Shown here piece after piece: positions 8,575 to 16,496 of a stretch of 40,888 nucleotides of DNA (the stretch's first letter is position 1; each line of letters begins with the position of its first letter). The notes beneath the pieces were generated by a model that was given only the letters and a program-made list of their open reading frames with translations, was not told where the DNA came from and ran no database searches. Both the position numbers and the translations under genes were made by a program. Origin of the DNA: an uncultured Ruminococcus sp. (GTDB taxonomy: Bacteria; Bacillota; Clostridia; Oscillospirales; CAG-272); assembly GCA_902782445.1 (NCBI GenBank), contig CACZNC010000026.1, forward strand, positions 3,776 through 44,663. The letters are read 5' to 3'.

Positions 8575-8835
8575 CCGCATCGGGTTGACGTGCGGTGCGG
8601 GATTTGAGTTTTTATTTTTTGGAAAAGGAGTCGGCGTTGGACGCGCGGACGTTCAGCTGGGGAATGGGGCGATCTTCGCGCGCTTGAACAGATTCAGACA
8701 TGACGGGCGGAACATGGCGTTCTCCCCGCGCGGTCTCTGTTCGGATGGCTGAAACATGCACGGGACAAGTCCCGTGGCCTTGCGGCGGTGATTCAGTCGC
8801 GCATAGAAAGGGGACAATGTGCGGGTTTTCTGCCG
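8575..8835 (+). repeat. R1 repeat, copy B
   Basis: Starts with the GTGCGGTGCGGGATTTGAG module shared with copy G, then GGACGCGCGG, then GAACAGATTCAGAC, then CGCGCGGTCTCTGTTCGG. It carries the palindrome CACGGGACAAGTCCCGTG at 8759-8776. It faces copy C as an inverted pair around a parS-like site. Confidence 0.8.
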
Positions 8836-8837
8836 TA

Positions 8838-8853
8838 TGTTTCACGTGAAACG
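8838..8853. promoter_or_regulatory. parS-like palindrome P1 (15/16)
   Basis: TGTTTCACGTGAAACG, one base from the consensus TGTTNCACGTGAAACA bound by ParB/Spo0J. Confidence 0.65.
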
Positions 8854-8969
8854 TCCGTGCGGTTGTCCCCGACCTTATGTTTCGCCCGGGCAGATTTTTA
8901 ATCGCTTGGTTCAGTCTGCATGTCTGTCTGAATCTGAGCATGTGCGCGAGGAAGAAGCAACAATTTCAG

Positions 8970-9215
8970 CTTCCCGCCCGCGCGTCCCGTGTAATGCGCG
9001 CCTGAAATGCCGGCGGAGCCCGCAGCCCTGTCTGCGCATGTTTCAACCGCATGCCCGTCGATCAAGCGCGGTTGGCTCCATGTTCAGGCTCGTCATATCT
9101 GAATCTGTTCAGGCGCGCGAAGATGCGGCGACAGTTTTTGATACAGGAACGCGCGTCCCATCCATCCCAGCGAAGCGTTCCCATACAAGAAACTTTTATC
9201 CCGCACCGCACCCCA
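8970..9215 (-). repeat. R1 repeat, copy C, with a partial R1 fragment beside it
   Basis: Minus orientation. Shows ATGCGCGCCTGAAATGC, a shortened palindrome (CGCAG…CTGCG, 9021-9036), CAAGCGCGGTTGGCTCCATG, ATCTGAATCTGTTC and finally ACGCGCGTCCCATCC. The segment at about 8889-8985 repeats the far end of R1 (CTGAATCTG … GCGCGAGG … CCCGCGCGTCC), so a partial second unit lies in tandem, as also at copy F. Confidence 0.78.
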
Positions 9216-9260
9216 TCCCGCCGCGGTTATCTCTGCGATTCCGAAAACCGCATTTTCCCG

Positions 9261-11315
9261 TCATTTCCTCGGTCCCACGTCGGATGCGTCGATGGGCTTG
9301 ATCCCGAGATCGAAAACGGGAGAGGTCTCTTTCAGGCGGAAGTCCCGGGCGGCGGGATCCTCAAACTGCGGGTCCGCCGTCTTCGAGCCGTACTCCATCC
9401 CGTATTTCTGAAAGTCCGCGAGGGTCAGCTCCTCCCGGTTCTCGCCGCTCCCGAAGATCCGGAGAACGGGTTCGTCCCGCCCGCAGTCGGAGAGGAGGTT
9501 GCGCTTCGCCGAGACGGTGCGCTGGGAGATCTGATCCCGGCTGATATCGTACATCGGGTCGCGGTTTCCGCAGAAGACATTGTTCTCGAAGAGGATCGAG
9601 AGGTGGGCTTCCGTGCGGCTGACCCGGACCTCCTGCCCTCCGGCGAAGGCGAAGACATTGTTCCGCACCGTGTTCATGGAGCCGTAGTGCTGGTGGTAGG
9701 AGTTGTCGGAGCAGTCATAGCAGATATTGTTCTCGAGGGTGATGAAGGAGGATCCCTCGTCGGTGTACAGGGCCCAGCCGCCGTAGTTCTTCGATTTGAC
9801 GTGATGGATCACGTTGCCGGAGACGACGGTGCCGGGCTGTTTCCCGAGGAGGTAGACGCCGCCCATGTCCGAGAGCATCCCGTCGCCCAGGTGGTGGATG
9901 TGGTTCTTTTCGATCCGGTTGTCCCGGGTGATGCTCGGCGCGTAGCCCCAGACCCATCCGGCGGAGATCCCGGTATAGTAGAGGTACGCGATCTCGTTGT
10001 GGGAAATCGAGTTTTCGTATGCGTGCATGAGGAGCACCCCGCAGGCCGCGAAGTACCGCCGTCCGCAGGAGAGGATCCGGCAGTCCTCCACCGCGCAGCC
10101 GTAGGTGTGTTCGGCGAGGGGGGATCCCGCCACGCCGCCGAGGATCTTCACGCCGCCCGCTCCGCCGTCCCGGATGAGGGTGCCGAGGACCCGGATCCCG
10201 TGGCATCCCGGCCAGACGACGACGCCGTGGAGCCCGAAGTTTTCGATCCGGCAGTCTTCGATCGAGCAGTTGGCGGCGTACCGGAAGGAGACCGCGCCGT
10301 CCGCCTGAGCCACGGCCTGGGCGTCGGATGCGTAAAGGGTCTGTTCGCCATTCCCGGACGCGTCCGATCCGACGGAGCCGTATTCGCCCCGGGTCACGCC
10401 GAACCCGATGCCGCGGAACCGGATGTTGCGGGCGGGATTTTCGGGGGTCCCCGCGATTTCGACGAGTTTCGAGATCCGCGGAATCCACGCCTCGACGGTC
10501 TCGGGGGTCATGCTCCCGTCCCGGGGGATGTAGTAGATCCGTCCGTCGTCGGCGTACCATTCGTCGGGGTTGGCGAAGGCCTCCGCGACGTTTTCGAGGC
10601 AGTATTCGAGGGCGGACGCGCTCCCCCGTTCTCCGGCGATGGCGAAGCGGGAGGGATAGCGCATGGTGACGCGGCGGGTCTCGGGGTCGTAGCCGTCGAT
10701 GGGGGTATGCTCGTCGATCCAGTAGTGGCAGAAGCTCATCTGGATCCGGCTCATATTGCGGAAGTCCCGGATATCTCCCTCCCTTGCGATGAACCACTTC
10801 GAGGGGGAGAAGAGGGCGGTGGAATGGTTCTCGACGTCCTCGGGGTAAAGCCAGCCCTCCGCGGGATAGCGGGTGAGTTTCGCGCGGGTGCCGTTGACAT
10901 AGAGGTCGGTGAAGTCGATGCCGCCGGGGGCATCCGGATTCAAGGCCTCGGCGGGAATCGGGGCGGAGAAGCAGGGGACTCCGTTGTAAGTTTCCTCCCG
11001 CCAGTCCGCGACCTTCACGCCGCCGAAAATCCGGGCCTCCCCTCTCCCGAAGGGCTCGAAGGTGACGCCGTAGATCCCGCCGTCGATGCGGAGGGTCTCA
11101 GGGAGGATATGGGTCCCGGGCAGAAGCTGGACGGAGACGGGCTGGTCCACGCCGATGCGCCGCAGTTCCCGGATCATGTTCAGCGCGTCCCGGAGGGATC
11201 CGAAGGGAGCTCCGGCGTCCGAGGGAGCGGGTTCAGTGCCGCTCATGGGGTCGGTCCGGCCGTCATATCCGGCAGGCGCGACGTAAAGGGTGGAGATCTC
11301 GTTGTAGGAAATCAT
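9261..11315 (-). CDS. Right-handed parallel beta-helix protein, probable glycoside hydrolase (GH141-like)
   Basis: 684 residues. An N-terminal segment (STLYVAPAGYDGRTDPMSGTE … FGSLRDALNMIREL) is the usual entry to parallel beta-helix glycosidases and lyases. A cap domain follows (DLYVNGTRAKLTRYP, about 140; NPDEWYADDGRIYYIPRDG, about 255). A long run of helix coils (NIRFRGIGFG, CSIEDCRIENFG, NSISHNEIAYLYYTGIS, NRIEKNHIHHLGDG, NVIHHV, NNICYDCSDN, NNVFCGNRD) covers about 290-620. This layout fits GH141 and related families, but the exact family and substrate are inferred. There is no signal peptide. GGAG lies 6 nt before the ATG. It follows the foldase gene after a terminator-like hairpin. Confidence 0.8.
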   Translation of the reverse strand: MISYNEISTLYVAPAGYDGRTDPMSGTEPAPSDAGAPFGSLRDALNMIRELRRIGVDQPVSVQLLPGTHILPETLRIDGGIYGVTFEPFGRGEARIFGGVKVADWREETYNGVPCFSAPIPAEALNPDAPGGIDFTDLYVNGTRAKLTRYPAEGWLYPEDVENHSTALFSPSKWFIAREGDIRDFRNMSRIQMSFCHYWIDEHTPIDGYDPETRRVTMRYPSRFAIAGERGSASALEYCLENVAEAFANPDEWYADDGRIYYIPRDGSMTPETVEAWIPRISKLVEIAGTPENPARNIRFRGIGFGVTRGEYGSVGSDASGNGEQTLYASDAQAVAQADGAVSFRYAANCSIEDCRIENFGLHGVVVWPGCHGIRVLGTLIRDGGAGGVKILGGVAGSPLAEHTYGCAVEDCRILSCGRRYFAACGVLLMHAYENSISHNEIAYLYYTGISAGWVWGYAPSITRDNRIEKNHIHHLGDGMLSDMGGVYLLGKQPGTVVSGNVIHHVKSKNYGGWALYTDEGSSFITLENNICYDCSDNSYHQHYGSMNTVRNNVFAFAGGQEVRVSRTEAHLSILFENNVFCGNRDPMYDISRDQISQRTVSAKRNLLSDCGRDEPVLRIFGSGENREELTLADFQKYGMEYGSKTADPQFEDPAARDFRLKETSPVFDLGIKPIDASDVGPRK

Positions 11316-11336
11316 GGGAAACTCCTTTCAGAAAAG

Positions 11337-11381
11337 CCGAAAAAGGAGAACGGAACCTTTGGGGCTCTGTCCTCCTTTCGG
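11337..11381 (-). terminator. Terminator-like hairpin after the parvulin gene
   Basis: On the minus strand CCGAAAGGAG pairs with CTCCTTTTTCGG, followed by CTTTTCTG. The T-rich right arm and the short trailing run suggest termination, or partial readthrough into the beta-helix gene. Confidence 0.55.
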
Positions 11382-11429
11382 TATCAGGATGCCGTGGGTG
11401 TGCTCTCAGCTTTCCGGTTGGCCGGATCC

Positions 11430-12863
11430 TCAGCCGTTGAGCTTCTTCGCGACCTTCTCGTTGAAGGTGATGTTCGTTTCGTTCTGTTCCACGAGGGCGT
11501 TGTAATCCTCGTTCTTGAGGGCGCTCTCGGCGGTGAGTCTCCAGACGACCTTATCGCTTTCGCCCTCGTAGTACATGATGTGCCAGCCGTAGTCCGAAGT
11601 CTCGACGATTGCGTGGTCGCCGGGCTTGCGGGCGCTGTCGAACAGCCAGTCGTTGAATTCGGAGACCATCGACCCGGGGGTGACGTCCTCGTACAGACCG
11701 CCCTTGTCCTTGGAGCCGGGATCTTCGCTGTACTGGGCCGCCAGTTCGACGAACTTGTCGACGCTGAATCCGGCGGCTTCCCACTCGGCGTAGACTTCGT
11801 CGGCCTTGGAGGAATCCGCGTAGGTTTCCTTGGTGAAGAGGATGTGGCGGACGTTTCTGGTCTTGGTTTCGTCGCGGTAGGGCTTGCGGGTGAGCATATA
11901 GACGCCGAAGGAGGTGTCGCCTTCCTCGCCGGTCGTCTTGGTATTGCCGACGGACGCGGAGAACGCCCAGTCGGAAACTTCCTCGCCGAGGCTGGTCTTG
12001 AGGGCGTGGATGCGGGACGTGCTGGCGACGGCGGTGTCGATATCCTCGTCGGTCATGTCGGTGCCCTTCAGGACTTCGCGGAGGGCGGATTCAAACCCGG
12101 CGGCGTCGGTGGCCTTCGCAACGGTTTCGGCGGCTTCCTTCGCGGCGGCGGATTCTTCCTCACTCGTGGAGGTCGGGTTGCTGTCCGCGTCGTACTTGCG
12201 GAAGGAGGTGGCGTTGAAGGAATAGGAGAGGAGGTCGACGCCCACGAGGGTATCTTCGTTCTCGGCGGCGTAGGCGTCAAGCTGTTCGTCTGTATAGGAG
12301 AGGCTGTCCATGATCTGGTTGTAGGCCTTCTGCGCGAGGGTGGTGAGCTCCATGCACTTGCGGGCGTCCTTGACGCTGACGGGGTTGCCCATCACCATGC
12401 GGAGGTAGTTGTTCGCGCTGTACCCGTAGCCGGAAGCGGATTCCTCGAGGGCCGCGATGGAGTCGTCGACGGTCTTCTTGTCCTCGGCGGTGAGGGTGTT
12501 GCCGTTCTGGTAGCCGATCTCACAGAGGGCGAGCATGTTCTTCACATAGTCCCGGGTGGAGGAGACGAGGTAGTCGAACCAGGATCCGCCGTCGGACATA
12601 TAGGGGCAGGCCTGGGACTTCATGGAGGTCCCGGTCTGGACGCCGAGGTAATTGAAGACGGAGGAATAGTTCTGGTACTGGGTGCCGTAGAAATACCCGA
12701 ACATCATGCCGTCGACCGAGAAGTGCTCGGAGGCAACGGCGGTCTGGGAACGCTGGAGGGCGCCGGATGTGAAGAGGTTGTTGTAAACCACCAGACCGAT
12801 CACAAGGACCGCCGCGACAACAACGGCGACCTTGATCAGCAGCGATTTGGTTTTTTCGTTCAT
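11430..12863 (-). CDS. PrsA-like parvulin peptidyl-prolyl isomerase, membrane-anchored
   Basis: 477 residues from the ATG at 12861-12863; the frame is open 15 codons further but those run toward the -10 box. One hydrophobic helix (about 6-28) with no lipobox cysteine anchors it, so the bulk lies outside the membrane. A SurA/PrsA-like helical chaperone region (about 45-330) includes an Ala/Glu-rich loop. The parvulin domain covers about 335-440 (VRHILF near 337, FVELAAQYSEDPGSKDKGGLYEDV, GWHIMYY). Such proteins help fold secreted proteins. A clear promoter precedes it and a terminator-like hairpin follows. Confidence 0.88.
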   Translation of the reverse strand: MNEKTKSLLIKVAVVVAAVLVIGLVVYNNLFTSGALQRSQTAVASEHFSVDGMMFGYFYGTQYQNYSSVFNYLGVQTGTSMKSQACPYMSDGGSWFDYLVSSTRDYVKNMLALCEIGYQNGNTLTAEDKKTVDDSIAALEESASGYGYSANNYLRMVMGNPVSVKDARKCMELTTLAQKAYNQIMDSLSYTDEQLDAYAAENEDTLVGVDLLSYSFNATSFRKYDADSNPTSTSEEESAAAKEAAETVAKATDAAGFESALREVLKGTDMTDEDIDTAVASTSRIHALKTSLGEEVSDWAFSASVGNTKTTGEEGDTSFGVYMLTRKPYRDETKTRNVRHILFTKETYADSSKADEVYAEWEAAGFSVDKFVELAAQYSEDPGSKDKGGLYEDVTPGSMVSEFNDWLFDSARKPGDHAIVETSDYGWHIMYYEGESDKVVWRLTAESALKNEDYNALVEQNETNITFNEKVAKKLNG

Positions 12864-12914
12864 GGGAAGGGGGCTCCTTTCGATACTGCGCTGTAAATTT
12901 TTTGTCACTTGGCT

Positions 12915-12943
12915 ATTATATCATATCCGTTTTGAAATTTCAA
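12915..12943 (-). promoter_or_regulatory. Promoter of the PrsA-like gene
   Basis: TTGAAA (12938-12943) and TATAAT (12915-12920) on the minus strand, 17 bp apart. Confidence 0.8.
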
Positions 12944-13001
12944 GTGGAATTTGATTTTTTTAGGGAGAAAAGAGGATAGGATAGTCGCCAGGATAGTCGC
13001 T

Positions 13002-13042
13002 GGCGGAAAGTGGCTAGTGAGTAGTAGGACGAGTCAGGAGTT
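13002..13042 (+). repeat. R4 tract before R1 copy D
   Basis: GGCGGAAAGTGGCTAGTGAG followed by TAGTAGGACGAGTCAGGAGT, a degenerate member of the GTGGCTAGTGG/GTAGTAGRACG module. Confidence 0.55.
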
Positions 13043-13049
13043 TGTCCGC

Positions 13050-13300
13050 ATCGGGGGGAGGGGTGTGCGGAATTTTCGGTTTTTTGTATGGGAGCGCTTC
13101 ACTGGGATTGGAGGCGCGCGGTCGTTCAGCCGGGGAATGGGGCGATCCTCGCGGGCTTGTACAGATTCAAGCCGGACGAGCCGGAACATAACGTCAAACT
13201 CGCGCGGTCTTCGACGTGCAGTTGAACCCGTGCGCAGAACAAGTTCTGCGGCTTCCGGCGGAGATTCAGGCGCGCATTCGGCGTTGTCGCGTTTTCGGGA
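13050..13300 (+). repeat. R1 repeat, copy D
   Basis: GTATGGGAGCGCTTCACTGG, then GGAGGCGCGCGG, GGCGATCCTCGCGGGCTTG, GCCGGACGAGCCGGAACAT and the perfect palindrome CGCAGAACAAGTTCTGCG at 13233-13250. It ends in GATTCAGGCGCGCATT. Left arm of the composite. Confidence 0.82.
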
Positions 13301-13359
13301 TTCCGGATCTGATTGTCCATCCTCGCGCGGATCAAGAAAATCGATGGGTTTGGTGATAA

Positions 13360-13375
13360 TGTTTCACGTGAAACA
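13360..13375. promoter_or_regulatory. parS-like palindrome P2 (16/16)
   Basis: TGTTTCACGTGAAACA, a perfect 16-bp palindrome matching the ParB-site consensus. Confidence 0.75.
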
Positions 13376-13420
13376 TTTTCTCGGTTCAGGCCGCCGCACG
13401 TCCCGTTCCGCCCTCACTTT

Positions 13421-13549
13421 GTCATTCTGACGCACCGACGCAGTCATGCGCACCAACGCAGTTGTGCTGTCAGCGAAGAATCTCCCAACTTCGAGGCCAA
13501 CCCATCCTCCACCTGTGGAGATTCTTCGTCGCAGGCTCCTCAGAATGAC
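13421..13549 (+). repeat. R3 element, intact copy 1 (129 bp)
   Basis: Bounded by GTCATTCTGA and TCAGAATGAC, a perfect 10-bp terminal inverted repeat. Inside are two 18-bp tandem units (13431-13448 and 13449-13466) and a second inverted pair, GAAGAATCTCC/GGAGATTCTTC. No coding capacity. It resembles a MITE and matches the widely scattered …ATTCTTCG…CAGAATGAC type of bacterial repeat. Confidence 0.85.
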
Positions 13550-13595
13550 AAAGAAAAGTGGAACGACGGGGGGTCAGCCGCCCTGAATAAAGAAA

Positions 13596-13611
13596 TGTTT
13601 CACGTGAAACA
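13596..13611. promoter_or_regulatory. parS-like palindrome P3 (16/16)
   Basis: TGTTTCACGTGAAACA, 46 bp to the right of R3. With P2 it brackets R3. Confidence 0.75.
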
Positions 13612-13619
13612 TCATCCCG

Positions 13620-13870
13620 ACCGACCGCACTCTGTCCCCTTTCCATGCGCGCCTGAATCTCTGCCGCAAGGCCGCAGGATTTATCCTGCGCATGTTTCAG
13701 CTGCACGTCCGGCGATCAAGCGCGGTTGGCTCCATTTTCAAGCTCGTCCGGTTTGAATCTGTAAAAGCCCGCGGGGATCGCTCCATTTACCGGCTGCAAG
13801 ACCGCGCGTCCAACGCCGACTCCTTTTCCATCAAATCCCTCCCGAAAATCCCAAGCAGAACTCCCCCCGG
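13620..13870 (-). repeat. R1 repeat, copy E
   Basis: Minus orientation: CATGCGCGCCTGAATCTCTG, the perfect palindrome CGCAGGATTTATCCTGCG (13673-13690), then CAAGCGCGGTTGGCTCCAT and GACCGCGCGTCCAACGCC. Right arm of the composite, inverted relative to copy D. Confidence 0.82.
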
Positions 13871-13882
13871 CCCCCAATCATT

Positions 13883-13918
13883 CCTCATTCCTAATTCCTC
13901 ATTCACTCCTCACTCCTT
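13883..13918 (-). repeat. R4 tract after the solute-binding lipoprotein gene
   Basis: CTCATTCCTAATTCCTCATT then CACTCCTCACTCC, running into the stop codon at 13919-13921. Confidence 0.7.
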
Positions 13919-16270
13919 TCACCCGTTTCTCTCCGCCAGCCAGATCGCCGCTCTTGACTGGATCTTCCCGGCGCAGTCTTCCGGGGTGCCGACGCCTCCG
14001 AGGAACGCGGAGACCTCCTCGTTCACGATCTCTCTGATCTCGTCGGGAACCTTCTTCGAAACGGGGATCCCGGCTCCCGAGAGAGCTTCGGTCACGCGGT
14101 CAGCGTCTTCTTCGTTGAAGAGGACGACGTACCCGGGCTCCCTGAGATCGGCTTCCGTCGTGGGAGGATCCTTCCGCGGGCTGGCCGACGACATTCCGCT
14201 GAAATACCGGATGTATTCCTGCCGGCTCAGGGATTCCATGCCCTCCCGGAAGCGGTCTTTCAGGACGGGGAGCATCTGAAGCCCCATCCCGTCCCCCCGC
14301 CCGAGGACCACGGCCCGCACGAATTCCCACGCCAGTTCCGGGGCCGAGCAGGAGGAGGATATGCAGACCACGTTCTGCGCACAGATCTCCGTCCCGCCGC
14401 CGGGGAATCCGATCATCACCCAGTCCTTCCGCCCGAACGCCGATTCCAGGTCCGTCAGCGAATCGAAGGTATATCCGCCGCCGAGGGCAAGCGCGACCTT
14501 TCCGTTCATCGTCAGCGCGACTTGCTCTTCCCCTGACTCCCGGGCGAGCGGGGAGACTTTTTCAAGGTCCGCTCTGTCCTTCGGAAGAGATTCGACGAAG
14601 CGAAGCCAGCGGACGAAATCCGGACCGGAGAAGGCGCAGATCCCCTCCTCCGCGTCGAAGAAGGCTCCGAGCCCGTATTCCCCGAGGATCTTTGCCGCGG
14701 CCGTCGTCTGCGTGAGATTGCCGATCAGCTCGACCCCCGCCGGGAGGCTTTCGGCGAAGTCGAGGAATTCCGAAAGGGTCCAGCCGGTCTTCCCCGCCAT
14801 GCCGCAGGCTTCGAGAACGGACGGTTCGGCGAGGAGGGTACTGAAATAGAAATAATTCGAGAGGCACCAGATCTTCCCGCCGTCGTCGAAGGCCCGGAGC
14901 ACGCAGGGGAGAAGTCTTTCCCGGCTGACCTCGGGATCCGTTTCGAGGAAGGGGGAGAGATCGAGGGCCATCTTCTTTTCCCGCATCAGGTCGATCTGGG
15001 GATCCACCCCAGGACGCCCGAGGACGATGTCCGGCCTGCACAGCCCCGCGGCCATATCGAGGGCGAGCCGTTCCGATCCCGCGAGGGAATTTTCGGCGGT
15101 CGCGTAAACGCCGTAATCCGCGAGAACGATCCGCGCGTCGTCGTGGCTTTTGTTGAAGGAGGCGACGGCGTCCTGCGTCACCTGATCCCAGAGCCCCGTG
15201 GAGATCGCAACGGTCAGCACCGTGAGATCGGCAAGATCGACGGTCCCCGCCGAACGGTACAGAACGGGTTTTCCTTTGCCCTCCGCGGCTCCTTCCGCGA
15301 AGAGAAGACACCCGTCCGCCGCCGCGCAGACGAGAGTCACCCGGTCCGCGTTCATGTCGGAGTTCACATAGCTCAACAGAAGCTCCGAAACGATCTCCCC
15401 CTTCCCGTCGATCTTCGCGCCGTAAACCCCGCCGGTGGACGCGTAGAGATAGGCGTATGGCGAATCCTCTTCCGCCGGGAAGCAGACCGCGCGTTTCGTC
15501 GGCGGGAGCGGGATCTCCTCCGTCCGTCCGCCCGACGCTTTGTCGATCCCGGCGAGGACGGCCCCCGCGGGATTCACCGTCTCGACGAAGACCGTTCCGT
15601 CCGCCCGGAGGCGCATATTCCCCGCATATTCGAATTTGGCGGAGCAGATCCGGGTATAATCCGGGCGGAGCGCGATCACCTCCGATAGGGTGGAGAGCCA
15701 TAGATCCCCGTCCCGGTCCGTGAGGAGGTCGGAGAAGAAAGAGTCCCCTCCGTCGAAAAAAGGCGAGAGAAGCCGTTCTTCCTCCTCCCCCGTCTCCCGG
15801 TCCCGGCGGACGAGGACTTTCTCCGTGCCGACCTCGAGGAGCTTCCCTTTGACGAACCAGAAGGCGTCCTTTGTGACAGCCAGGCTGCTGGACGGAACGC
15901 TGACCGTTCTGTCCGATCCTTCGTTTTCGGGATCGAAAGCTTCCAGCCGCGCGCCGCTTTCCGTCAGAAGACAGATCGCGTATTCGGAGCGGGGGACCGC
16001 GCCTCCGCCGTCGACATACCGGCTGACAAAACAGGCGAGGGAGCCGTCCGCCGGATCGAATGCCGGAGCGCCGAGCAGGGACCACCCCTCGGGCAGTTCG
16101 TACTCCGTCCCCTTCCACACATGTTCGAGCACCCCGTCCTCCGAGATCCCCGAAACGCCCGCCGGAACCGGGGCAGGCTCCGCCGCAGGCTTTTTCCCGG
16201 CCTTCCCGCATCCCGCGAAAAGAAGCGTCCCCGCCAGAACCAGAGCCAGCCGGCGCACAGAATTCTTCAT
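13919..16270 (-). CDS. Large extracellular solute-binding lipoprotein (ABC family 1-like)
   Basis: 783 residues. A lipoprotein signal (LVLAGTLLFAGC) puts the anchored cysteine at position 21. Residues 40-345 form an extra domain of repeated beta-rich segments (…RDRETGEEEERLLS…, …DRDGDLWLSTLSEVIAL…, …GVYGAKIDGKGEIVSE…) suggestive of a beta-propeller. From about residue 350 (LTVAISTGLWDQVTQDAVASFNKSH) it looks like a family 1 sugar-binding protein. That part includes DMAAGLCRPDIV, KIWCLSNYFYFSTLLAE, WTLSEFLDFAESLP and KVALALGGGY. No permease or ATPase gene is nearby, so it is an orphan receptor. Ligand unknown. An R4 tract touches its stop codon. Confidence 0.85.
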   Translation of the reverse strand: MKNSVRRLALVLAGTLLFAGCGKAGKKPAAEPAPVPAGVSGISEDGVLEHVWKGTEYELPEGWSLLGAPAFDPADGSLACFVSRYVDGGGAVPRSEYAICLLTESGARLEAFDPENEGSDRTVSVPSSSLAVTKDAFWFVKGKLLEVGTEKVLVRRDRETGEEEERLLSPFFDGGDSFFSDLLTDRDGDLWLSTLSEVIALRPDYTRICSAKFEYAGNMRLRADGTVFVETVNPAGAVLAGIDKASGGRTEEIPLPPTKRAVCFPAEEDSPYAYLYASTGGVYGAKIDGKGEIVSELLLSYVNSDMNADRVTLVCAAADGCLLFAEGAAEGKGKPVLYRSAGTVDLADLTVLTVAISTGLWDQVTQDAVASFNKSHDDARIVLADYGVYATAENSLAGSERLALDMAAGLCRPDIVLGRPGVDPQIDLMREKKMALDLSPFLETDPEVSRERLLPCVLRAFDDGGKIWCLSNYFYFSTLLAEPSVLEACGMAGKTGWTLSEFLDFAESLPAGVELIGNLTQTTAAAKILGEYGLGAFFDAEEGICAFSGPDFVRWLRFVESLPKDRADLEKVSPLARESGEEQVALTMNGKVALALGGGYTFDSLTDLESAFGRKDWVMIGFPGGGTEICAQNVVCISSSCSAPELAWEFVRAVVLGRGDGMGLQMLPVLKDRFREGMESLSRQEYIRYFSGMSSASPRKDPPTTEADLREPGYVVLFNEEDADRVTEALSGAGIPVSKKVPDEIREIVNEEVSAFLGGVGTPEDCAGKIQSRAAIWLAERNG

Positions 16271-16316
16271 CTTCTTCCTCCCATCCGAAAAAACGGATCC
16301 CGCAGTTTATATCACA

Positions 16317-16345
16317 ATCATAAACCGCAGAATCCGTCCTGTCAA
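16317..16345 (-). promoter_or_regulatory. Promoter of the solute-binding lipoprotein gene
   Basis: TTGACA (16340-16345) and TATGAT (16317-16322) on the minus strand, 17 bp apart, about 50 nt before the start codon. Confidence 0.78.
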
Positions 16346-16397
16346 GAGCTCGATTGAAAAGCAACGGACTGTACCTGTAAACTTTGTGTGAACCGGA

Positions 16398-16496
16398 ATC
16401 CCCAATCCACTCCTAATTCCTCATTCCCGTCCACTCCTAACTCCTCACTCCTAACTCGTTCTACTAACCACTAACCACTTCCCACTACCCACTCCC
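16398..16496 (-). repeat. R4 tract after tcdA (longest copy)
   Basis: About 100 bp of CCACTCCTAATTCCTCATTC, CTCCTAACTCCTCACTCC, GTTCTACTAACCACTAACCA and CTTCCCACTACCCACTCCC. It ends exactly at the tcdA stop codon (16497-16499). Confidence 0.8.

Larger units (their letters stand above)
8503..9260. other. 758-nt gene-free region built of repeats
   Basis: From left to right it holds an R4 tract (8518-8565), R1 copy B (plus), a parS-like site (8838-8853), a partial R1 fragment (about 8889-8985) and R1 copy C (minus). Short open frames here are inside the repeats and are not credible genes. Confidence 0.8.
12864..13918. other. 1.05-kb gene-free region containing a composite repeat
   Basis: Contains the foldase promoter, an R4 tract (13002-13042), R1 copy D (plus), parS-like P2, an intact R3 element, parS-like P3, R1 copy E (minus) and a second R4 tract (13883-13918). 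D to E (about 13050-13870) forms one large inverted-repeat unit. No credible gene. Confidence 0.82.

Noticed and set aside
9051..12896. A 1281-codon open frame on the plus strand
   Set aside because: It lies opposite the beta-helix and foldase genes. It is Val/Gly/Asp-rich without domains, and arises because strongly C/G-ending codons leave few stops on the other strand.
13313..13756. Short frames starting MFHVKH or MFQLHV in the repeat regions
   Set aside because: These are translations of the parS-like palindrome and R1. The frames are not kept between copies.
14562..16364. A 600-codon frame overlapping the solute-binding lipoprotein in another frame
   Set aside because: Arg/Gly-rich frame without structure; the other frame has a signal peptide and lipobox.
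16398..16496. A CRISPR array made of the R4 units
   Set aside because: Units are short and degenerate and abut each other with no unique spacers; no cas genes are present.
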